Positions 55,644 to 64,000 of a DNA stretch of 64,000 bases are shown in pieces (within the stretch, counting starts at the first letter, position 1; the number at the start of each line of letters is the position of its first letter). Source of the stretch: Ophiura sarsii (Eukaryota > Echinodermata > Ophiuroidea > Amphilepidida > Ophiuridae); NCBI GenBank assembly GCA_035610835.1, contig CM069452.1, positions 11,481,283 through 11,545,282 on the forward strand, in the 5' to 3' direction. A program made the position numbers and the translations under genes. Under the pieces are notes generated by a model, which made no database searches, was not told the origin of the DNA, and saw only the letters and a list, made by a program, of their open reading frames with translations.

Positions 55644-58507
55644 TTTATATAGAAGTCTATTCTTATATTTCAATCATGAAATTGTATATGTATTTCTTTC
55701 AAACAATATTTCATCCCAACTCTTACAACAATATTAGCCACCAATAGATTAATCAGACCTTTTCTGTTAAAGATACAACCGTATCCAAGATCTACATATC
55801 ACTCACAGCTAATAATATACACATACACGTCTGAAGTTAAATTAAATTTCTCTGTCCTTATTAGATACTGCTGAAAAGGCAGAAAAATCAGTTCCAACCA
55901 TACTATCAAGCAAGGGGATTCAACAGCACTGTCTACACCAATAATATTAAATGTGGAAATAATGGCCAACATTTAAAAGGCAAAACCAACACATATATTT
56001 AAAAGACAAAAGAAACAACACTTAAAATGGGTTTTAATGTGTTGATTCTTTTGCCTTTTATATGTAACATCCTTGGAAGTTGTCTTTACACACTTGTTTT
56101 TAGTTATTTCCGCTTATTAAGATAGCATGCATTTTATTTTTTATCATAAAGAAAGAGTATACAAAGATACCTTATTCGTATTCTTCATAATATGATAAAG
56201 AGTATGTTAACTTACATATCATGCTGCCAATGTTATCATGGTTTTACATGGTACAATATAATTTATATATGATTGATAAAAAAAATATAATTTATAAGTA
56301 AACCACAGATTGTTATATTAGGTATCCCAGATGCTGTTCTTTCACCGTTTAAATTACCAACTTTACTTTCTTGTAAGTCGCTTCATTGATACAACTGCCC
56401 CTGAATGAACAAAGTGTTTAATTGGTTTCTCAAAATATGGATGCTAACTTATTATGCATGTGTTTCTAATCGACTTTCGCGTTTCATATGATTGAACAAA
56501 TATGACATGTCACACTATTAGCTACATCTTTTAGTCAAGATTATTTTAGATATATAGCCTCATTTCTTCAAAAGAATTGTTATTATTTTCTAAACTGTAT
56601 TATCGATCAAAATGAAGACAATATGTACCTTGCAATATGATTTATCTCTTAATATTTGACCACATAGACTATAGTTTAATCAGTTCCAAATTGGCGAAGC
56701 AACAGCAAATGAATTTAGAAGGACACAGACGCGCATAAATGCAACATGCGCACCGTGCACCATATGTGTGATGCGTGTGTGATGCCAAAACGGCATGTGT
56801 GTGGCCATAATTGCGCGCTTACGCTTGGATTACTTTTGTGCGCGGCGAGATAAAAAACGAATATTTTTCGCCAATTTGGAAATGATCAAACTATAGTATC
56901 ATCACACTCAAAATCTATATCAAAACAGATAAGATATTTTTGCATAGTTTTGCAAGTATGGATGTTTGTTCTTAGTCCCACACTCTGAGATGAGGAATGC
57001 AGTTCAACTGTCCAGACTATGATATGAAAACATTTTACAATCTGGTATGAACAGTCCAACAATCAGTCCAAATAAAATACCAGCTTTACTTTGTGTCCCC
57101 TAAGTTGAGAGAAGTGGTGTGTGCTGTATATTCTTCTCACATGGGCCCAGCATTCTCACACTGTGGCCAACATTTCTTTATTGCAGGGATGTTACTGCCA
57201 TCTCATGTGTTGACAGGAATAAGCACTCGCATCACCCCTCAGACTTGGGGCGTTACATAGTATATAATTAAATTATTATAGTTATGCAAATACCAAAATC
57301 ATGTGGACATATTACAATAATAAGTATCAATTATATAGTCTTGCCATAAAAGTGTTGGAATTTAGAGAATGTCTGCAAGATTTAAATTATACCTGGTATT
57401 ATCAATTGTCACTGCAACCTGTTATCAACCATTGAGGTGTAGTAATGTATCTATTGCTACATTCTAAATAAGCACATGTTTTTAAATAATGCATATCATT
57501 TTCGTGTTGATTCAAGCTTACAGAGTACCACAGGAAGAAAAAAAGACAAATGCATCGGGCTAAAGCCTATTTTACATACCAATGTGTGCAGGTTTCTTAG
57601 ATAAACCTCTTTTATTGCCTCGCCATTGAATGGTGAGATGAGACAATTCTGCACCTTACGTGCAAGTGTATGCAATGTGAAGACTGAAAATTATCATTTC
57701 TAAAAGTGTGCGCTGATCAGCTCTTGATTTAATCACGCACCGTCACTAAACATTGCACCTATGAAACGCTACAATTTTAATTTGACCAATTAGGTGCTTT
57801 GTTAGTAATTGTATGGATACTTTTTCAGAGTCTGCTATAAAGCAGTATGCAGCTTTGAGGCCATCTTGGCCTCTTGAGCATTGTAATACTATCTGTCTGG
57901 TCACATGACCATCTTTCCAACGATCATGTGACAGTAGATCAAAATAATAACAGACTATGAATAGGTATATATACTATAAACCAGTTGGAAAAAAATAATT
58001 GCTATCAATATCACAGGGTCCAATATCACCTATATATCGACCATTTCACCTCTTATTGATCAACAACGTCAAGTTCCCGGTTCCATTCCATGCATGGGGG
58101 AACATGCATTGACTACTGTTGTAGTGTTGTTACAGATGACTGGTTTTGGTTTAGTGTATGGTTTATAATGGACACCCCCTTTGAATATGTGCGCATATCG
58201 GCAGGCAAGCTTTTATTTGCTTGGCTACAGTGACGTTACAGGTGACATCGTCTATTGCGGGGCGCTATGTTGTTGTTTGGCAGAGATGCCCATTGCCCAT
58301 TTTGTCTTGTTGCCTGGACATGCCATAAAAATCCTTCAAACTTTGTATTTTCATTTTCTGTTCTTAAGAAAACTTGGAATGTTTCGACTCACAAAAATTA
58401 ACTCTGTAGCCATATGTTTTTTAAAACAATGATTGCAGATGTTTTGGGGGATAATCGAGATCTCATCTATATGCCAATGACATTTGCACATCAGTTCTTA
58501 CCCCTTA
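55644..58507. other. COQ10 3' flank
   Basis: AT-rich sequence holding the MITE at 56671-56894. An AATAAA at 57071 is a possible but unsupported polyadenylation signal. No other gene recognised. Confidence 0.5.
56671..56894. mobile_element. MITE family member 2 (ATAGTTTAATCAG), downstream of COQ10
   Basis: TIR ATAGTTTAATCAGTTCCAAA with inverse at the right end (TTTGGAAATGATCAAACTAT). Same family and orientation as 11032-11261 (shared CTTGGATTACTTTTG). GC-rich centre. Confidence 0.85.
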
Positions 58508-58607
58508 AAATGTAAGCTATCATTGTAGTGGAAGTAGAGGATCATAGCTGTATAGTAGAATATATAACTATGATCCTCTACTTCCACTACAAAGATAGCT
58601 TACATTT
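58508..58607. repeat. 100-bp near-perfect hairpin
   Basis: AAATGTAAGCTATC-ATTGTAG... through GGATCATAG pairs with CTATGATCC ... GATAGCTTACATTT: about 41 bp of almost perfect stem with a 20-nt loop (near 58549-58568). Either a tiny palindromic MITE or a small-RNA hairpin precursor; the sequence alone cannot decide. Confidence 0.85.
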
Positions 58608-59136
58608 GTTAGTAGGCCTACATGTAAATGTTGCAAAACCACAAATTGATAACCATAACATCTTTGTTTTAATATGTTTTGAAGCATTCTGTTACTATTT
58701 GGTTTTAAATTTTGGATGTATATTTAGTTGTGTCTGTTATTGTACCATAAAATTCATTATATATTATGATATAGTTATTTTTTAAAAACAACTGTTCAAA
58801 CCCAAATATGTATTTATTGATGTGTATTGTGATTATGTGAATAATTAAAGAAAAATGAACAGTCATTTTATTCATGAATAAAACTTGTGTATGTTTTTGT
58901 TGTTATTCATAAAGATGTTCTTCAAACATGAGATATTATATCCCATTTCTTTTGGCTTAAAAATGGTGTAACCAGCAGAAAAAATGGCTTTAGTTTGTTT
59001 CTCCCATTTTATTTCCCTCACTATACAGGATTTATGGTCACACGTTTTAAGCCCTCTAGCTTATGTGCTAATTTTGGCTTTCTCAAGTTTTTGATATAAC
59101 TTTGAAAGCTTATAATTAGCTTATAGTAGTAACAAA

Positions 59137-59407
59137 TGCCTTCACCAGACAGCTCCTGACTACCTTTCTGAACTACTTCATGCTTCAACATCTCACGCAA
59201 TCTTCACTCGACCTCAACTGCCTGCCTCTTTCATTCTCACTGAGCACGGGACACAGCGTTCAACGTTTGACAGATGACAGATCATGTTCTTGCTATGGAC
59301 CTTAGCTTTGGAATGCATTACCAAATCATGCTCAAATCTGCTTCTTTAATTGACATTTTCAAGAAACTGCTTAAGCAACATCTCTTCCATATTGCTTACA
59401 ATCAATA
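59137..59407 (+). pseudogene. LINE reverse-transcriptase C-terminal relic
   Basis: Reads APDYLSELLHASTSHAIFTR, then in other frames LWNALPNH and SLIDIFKKLLKQHLFHIAYN. These blocks (PDYLSELL, LWNALP, FKKLLK..LF..AY) are the conserved C-terminal signature of non-LTR retrotransposon polyproteins. Stops and frameshifts make it a fossil. Confidence 0.7.
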
Positions 59408-59810
59408 ACTTTATTTATTATGTTTGCATTGACTTTTCTGCTGTTATTTTGACTTATGAATTTATTCTCATCCATTGTTTGTGTTTTCATGTGCCTAGTG
59501 CAATTGTATTAGTAGTAGTAACAGTATACATTTCTGAAAGAAAAATGCAACCAAGCTTTCTTTAAAACTGTACATCACACTAAAGATTAAACATTCTTAG
59601 ATGCTTTAGCTTTTGTGGTTTGAACAAGTTTAAGGATTATGACAGCGTGAAACCAAAAAGTGTTACAGCATCACCCTTTGTAGGAGACTAGCTCAGAACG
59701 TGTGATCTTTTACATTTCCTATTATACTGTAAAACAACATAATTTTGCTAGGAGATCCAATTTGCCAAATCAAATTGCCGCCAATTATATTATTTATATT
59801 GGGTTGGTGG

Positions 59811-60052
59811 GTCATGATTTTTTTGGAATCAGGGCAGGTGTTCATTTTCGATCATAAAATAGGGGGTTTTAGACATTTTTAGTCTCTAAATTATTTTTGG
59901 GAAAAATCACACACAAAAAGGTTATAAAACAGCCATATTGTCATGATTTTTTTTGGGATCAGGGCAGTCGTTCATTTTTGATCATAAAATAGGGGTTTTT
60001 AGACATTTTTAGTCTCTAAATCACACACAAAAAGGTTATAAAACAGCCATAT
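59811..60052. repeat. Tandem duplication of about 120 bp
   Basis: GTCATGATTTTTTTGGAATCAG and the second copy at about 59940 share ATCATAAAATAGGGG, GACATTTTTAGTCTCTAAAT and CACACAAAAAGGTTATAAAA. Confidence 0.85.
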
Positions 60053-60107
60053 TTTCCAGGCTCGCCACAATGTAATATAACGGCGATGTATCCCCACATT
60101 TGGGACC

Positions 60108-60180
60108 AGTGGCGTAGCTTCCATGGAAAGGGGGGGGGGGGGGGTCCCCCGGCAGAAAATAGCCCTTTGTACCCTCGCCC
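60108..60180. mobile_element. CAGTGGCGTAGC terminus with G run
   Basis: CAGTGGCGTAGCTTCCATGG followed by 14 G. Looks like the terminus of a dispersed DNA-transposon family; related ends at about 526-541 and 63672-63682 (inverse). The full extent is not resolved. Confidence 0.45.
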
Positions 60181-60849
60181 CAAGCCCTAATTAGTGCCCC
60201 TGCCCCATTCTCCGGATGTACTAAATAGTAGTCAAAATGGCTAATAACACATGTTTGAAATAGCTGTAGCTCAAAAACTAAGTTGGTGACCCCCATTTTT
60301 TATTCAAGATTCTTATCTATAATCGTTCAAACTTTGTTCACAGTGTGAATCTAAAAAAAATTGGCAGACCAAATTCTATCGTGGTGCAGTACCCTTAAAG
60401 GGACACGTTGTCATGTTGAATTTTTATAATTTTAAATAATTTACTTCAGAATTTAAGATGAACATTAAAAATTGCCATTATTGATGTTTCTACTAAAAAA
60501 TTCCCAGCAAAACTTGATTAAAACAATGTTTTAAATATGTTGGAATACCATGTAAAATGCTGGTTGCGGCTCTACCAGCATTTTTCAATCGACGTTTTAT
60601 TGTACAAAGAGGGCTGATTTTTCTTAATCCTTATAGGCGTATGTTCATACATGTATACAATTGTAAAAATTTACAAATCCCAGTTTTTATCATATATTTT
60701 TGTAATTGAGGGCGCTGCCTCCATGGCTTCTGAAGGCTCGGTAGCTTTAATTGTATAGAAAAATACAGAAATTGCGGGCTAAAACATACTCATTATTCCT
60801 GGCTGCAAATGAACGCTTTTGTGTTAATCGTCTGCATCTCCCAGGCGGG

Positions 60850-61835
60850 TCCATGACAACATGTTTATTATGTTATCCATTATGTGGTAAATTATCATGT
60901 TTACTTGAGTTGACATGATAAATGACATATAATTGACGACATAATATTGTGTTAACAACATAATTGAAAACATAATTGACAACATTATTACGAGTTGATG
61001 AGTTGACAAGATAAATGACAATATTATTGACGACATAATTTCAAGTTGACATGATAATTAACTACATAATTGATAACATAATATCAAATTGTTACAATAA
61101 TTGACAGCATTATTACGAGTTAATGAGTTGACGAGATAAATGACAATATAATTGATATCATACTTTTCGAGTTGACATGATAATTAACTACATAATTGAT
61201 AACATAATATCAAATTGTCACAATAATTGACAACATTATTACGAGTTGATGAGTTGACAAGATAAATGATGACATAATTGACTACATGATTTCGAGTTGC
61301 CATGATAATTGACGGCTTAATTCAATAACATAATATCAAGTTGTCATGATAATTGACCATATAATTACGAGTTGATGAGTTGACGAGATAAATGATGACA
61401 TAATTTACGACATAATTTTGAGTTAACATGATAATTGTCCACATAATTGATAGCATGTAACGATAATTGACACCATAATTACGAGTTGATGAGTTGACAA
61501 GATAAATTACGATATAACTGACGACATCATTTCGAGTTGACATGATAATTGACCACATAATTGATAATATAATATCAAGTTGACACGATAATTGACCACA
61601 TAATTACGAGTTGATGAGTTGACGAGATAAATGACGACATAAATGACGACATAATTCCGAGTTGACATGATAATTGACGATGACATAATTGATAACATAA
61701 TATAAAGTTGTCACGATAAATGACAACATAATTACGAGTTGATGAGTTGACGCGATAATTTACTACATAATTGACGACATAATGATCAGTTGTCACGATA
61801 ATTGACGACATAATTACTACTTGACGAGTTATTCA
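60850..61835. repeat. ~125-bp AT-rich satellite block
   Basis: Seven or more higher-order units marked by TTACGAGTTGATGAGTTGAC (near 60987, 61112, 61239, 61365, 61479, 61603 and 61732), built of shorter GACATAATTGA/GATAATTGAC subrepeats. Confidence 0.95.
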
Positions 61836-61954
61836 AGGCTGATTTTAGGTAAATGGTCACGGGCTGCTCTTAGCATGGCATTTTCAGAGCGCTGCCCTCT
61901 TTCATATAGCGCCTCAATGGAGTATCTCTTTTGTTACAGTCAGAGATAATTATA

Positions 61955-62440
61955 TAGCAAGATGGGCACAATGTAAATCTCCTTACTATCTTCAGTAGAT
62001 AGCAAAATGGGCACAATGTGAACCTCCTTACTATCTTCAGCAGATAGCAAAATGGGCACAATGTGAACCTCCTTACTAGTATCTTCAGCAGATAGCAAAA
62101 TGGGCACAATGTGAACATCCTTACTATCTTCAGTAGATAGCAAAATGAGTACAATGTGAACATCCTTACTATCTTCAGTAGATAGCAAAATGGGCACAAT
62201 GTGAACCTCCTTCTATCTATAGCAAAATGAGCATAATGTGAACATCCTTACTATCTTCAGTAGATAGCAAAATGGGCACAATGTGAACCTCCTTACTATC
62301 TTCAGCAGATAGCAAAATGGGCACAATGTGAACCTCCTTACTAGTATCTTCAGTAGATAGCAAAATGAGCACAATGTGAACCTCCTTACTAGTATCTTCA
62401 GCAGATAGCAAAATGGGCACAATGTGAACATCCTTACTAC
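61955..62440. repeat. 45/48-bp minisatellite
   Basis: About ten copies of AGCAAAATGGGCACAATGTG followed by AACCTCCTTACTATCTTCAG and TAGAT; some units have an extra GTA (48 bp). One copy is truncated near 62213. Because the unit is a multiple of three, several frames stay open on the minus strand. Confidence 0.95.
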
Positions 62441-62449
62441 TAGGAAAAA

Positions 62450-62600
62450 TAGGGGGAAGGGAAAAGAGGAAAAGAAAGGGGAAAGGGAAAGAAAAGAGAG
62501 AGAGAAAGGAAAAAGGGGGGAAAAAGAAAAAGGAAAAGGAGAAAAATAGAGGAAAGAAAGAAAAGAAGAAAGAGAAAGAAAGAAAGAAAATTTCGCATTA
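62450..62600. repeat. Purine tract (GGGAAAG/GAAAGA)n
   Basis: About 150 bp of almost pure A/G on the plus strand directly after the minisatellite. Confidence 0.9.
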
Positions 62601-62685
62601 CAAAAAGCACAACAGTGTGACCGTGCGAAATAATTTTGTGGCCGTGCAAAATTTTGTGACCGTGCAAAGCGAAATTTTGTGACCC

Positions 62686-62686
62686 T

Positions 62687-62723
<37 letters not shown>
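62686..62723. repeat. Poly-C tract of about 38 bp
   Basis: Longest homopolymer in the window; preceded by three GTGACCGTGC-AAA repeats (62617-62665). Confidence 0.95.
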
Positions 62724-63149
62724 ACACTTACGTGAAATTCACGAGGTGACTGACTGGGGGGAAAAATTGGGGCAACCTTTTACGAAAAATTCCGGGACGG
62801 AATTATTCTAACCAGGAATTTGTTGGGATGTGCCCCCCCCCCCTGACAACCATCTCTGTTACGCCCCTGCTTAAATCACAACTCTAAAGTACATTCTAGG
62901 CTGAGATATGGTCAAAATAAGTCTGAAATGGCGGCCATTATACCAAGATGGTCGATGAAAAAATGGCAAACATTTTTTACATTCATTTTATGACATACAA
63001 AGTCTAGAGTAAACATGGTTTGCAAGAATCTACCCAACATTTTCACTCAAGTATACATAAGGGCATGTGTACTATCGTTCTTGTTGCATCTTATACAGGG
63101 TGAGTCAAAATATTCAGGTCCCGTTTTTAGAAAAGCAGGAAAAAATTCT

Positions 63150-63640
63150 TGAAACTAATTTGCGCGGAACGCGTAAAATTGGCTAATCTAATCTAGCACT
63201 AAAAAGGTCCAGAAAAACGTCCCTGAAGCCATTTTGTTAAGCATGAATAACATTGAAACTAAATCGCGCAAAGTGCGCAAACATTGGCTATTTTAGCACT
63301 AAAAAGGTCGAGAAAAACATTCTTGAAACCATTTTGTTAAGCATGAATAATTAAACAATCGAAACTAATTCGCGTGAAACGCGCAAAAACGGTCCAGAAA
63401 TGCGTTCCTGAAACAATTTTGTTAAAGGTGTACTAAGAGATGTTTAAGATTTCTTTTTTTTACTAAAATTATTTACTTAATAATAAAGATAATCATTATA
63501 ATAAACCATTATTGTTATTTCTACTCACAAAAAAGCAGCAAAACTTTGATTAAATTGAGGGCGCAGCCTTCAACACATCTTTTAGTCTTAGTACCCCTTT
63601 AAGCATGAATATTGAGACTAATTAATCAACCACTAACCGT
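63150..63640. repeat. ~104-bp tandem array interrupted by a TTAA element
   Basis: Units start GAAACTAATTTGCGCG (63153), GAAACTAAATCGCGC (63257) and GAAACTAATTCGCGTG (63361), each with AAAAGGTC/ACGGTCCAGAAA and ATTTTGTTAAGCATGAATAA. The third unit is split at its TTAA by 63426-63598. Confidence 0.85.
63426..63598. mobile_element. 173-bp MITE inserted at TTAA
   Basis: Ends AGGTGTACTAAGA and inverse (TCTTAGTACCCCT), bordered by TTAA at 63422-63425 and 63599-63602. It splits the array motif TTTTGTTAAGCATGAAT, whose intact copies lie just upstream. Related blocks (TTTAAAGGGACACG, ACTTCAGAATT.AAGATGAAC) appear near 1455 and 60395. Confidence 0.9.
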
Positions 63641-64000
63641 TCCTATTGCTCCCCCCGGTAAGTTCCCCCTGGATAGGCCTACGCCACTGTGGTGGGGGGA
63701 TGCCGTTGGGAGGAGGAGTGGGGTCAGGGGTGGAGTTGCTGGGTTTTAGCACTATCCTTTCTGAATGACTTAAAAAAACTCATTGCTATAATTATATATA
63801 ATATACAAATAAAATATACATTTGTTATAAACACTGACACGGTTCAGAGACAGAGAGAGTGAGAGACACTTATAAAAGCTCCCACCCTCCCTTTTGTAAA
63901 ACCAAGGAGGCCTCTCCTTTAATAATAATATAATGTTTCTGAAAGGGTAAAAACCATGACAATTTTAATTTGGCGTTACATTTTATTATACTTATAAAGT

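Noticed and set aside
61955..62440. CRISPR-like array
   Set aside because: Repeats are contiguous without unique spacers, and the context is a eukaryotic genome.
61870..62725. Minus-strand open frames of 109 and 170 codons with Cys-rich repeats
   Set aside because: They arise from the 45/48-bp minisatellite (a multiple of three), and two frames are open at once; no start context, splice signal or homology.

Overview
This is a window from an AT-rich, intron-rich, repeat-dense animal nuclear genome. The style of repeats (many short terminal-inverted-repeat elements, poly-G/C runs, TAGGCCTA-like words, CAGTGGCGTAGC termini) suggests a marine invertebrate, perhaps a deuterostome such as an echinoderm or hemichordate. 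The taxon is an inference and cannot be fixed from the window alone. No bacterial, plasmid, phage or CRISPR feature is present.

Two cellular genes are complete in the window and sit head to head. (1) SF3B1, the U2 snRNP HEAT-repeat protein that recognises the intron branch site, lies on the minus strand at 38772-4923. I could join 21 coding exons with correct GT-AG borders and phases into a 1380-residue protein. From the HEAT domain onward its numbering is human + 76 with no gap, and the human cancer and drug-resistance hotspot residues are all present. (2) COQ10, the mitochondrial coenzyme-Q-binding START-like protein, lies on the plus strand at 39045-55289. Five exons join in phase to 244 residues, including a presequence-like first exon. 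The two start codons are only 272 bp apart, so they share a bidirectional promoter. SF3B1 and COQ10B are also divergent neighbours in human, so this looks like an old conserved gene pair.

The third complete protein gene belongs to a transposon. An apparently intact piggyBac element (31715-37557, flanked by TTAA) lies in SF3B1 intron 1, antisense to SF3B1. It has a TATA box, five E2F-like sites upstream, a two-exon 858-residue transposase with the DDD triad and a C-terminal cysteine cluster, and arrays of a subterminal repeat at both ends. It sits inside an older TIR element (A, 29373-38331). A second, inverted copy of that older element (B, 39200-41009) lies in COQ10 intron 1 and still carries the unoccupied TTAA site. 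The shared promoter and both first exons are therefore held between two inverted transposon arms.

The same 9-bp terminus (CCCTAACCC) plus TTAA appears at 15709-16306 around two tandem 274-bp units that each carry a tRNA-like Pol III promoter (A and B boxes). This suggests SINE-like cargo mobilised by the piggyBac system. That composite is inserted in a MITE whose uninterrupted copy is at 43670-43856.

Layout: 1-4922, intergenic sequence downstream of SF3B1 (poly-G/C tracts, a 365-bp TIR element, a large hairpin, a 60-bp minisatellite). 4923-38772, SF3B1, with MITEs in introns 12, 14, 17 and 18 and the piggyBac complex in intron 1. 38773-39044, promoter. 39045-55289, COQ10, with many foldback elements in its introns. 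55290-64000, downstream sequence with a 3'-flanking MITE, a LINE 3' relic, an almost perfect 100-nt hairpin, a ~1 kb 125-bp satellite, a 45/48-bp minisatellite and a ~104-bp tandem array cut by a TTAA element. I saw no tRNA, rRNA or further cellular gene that I can support.
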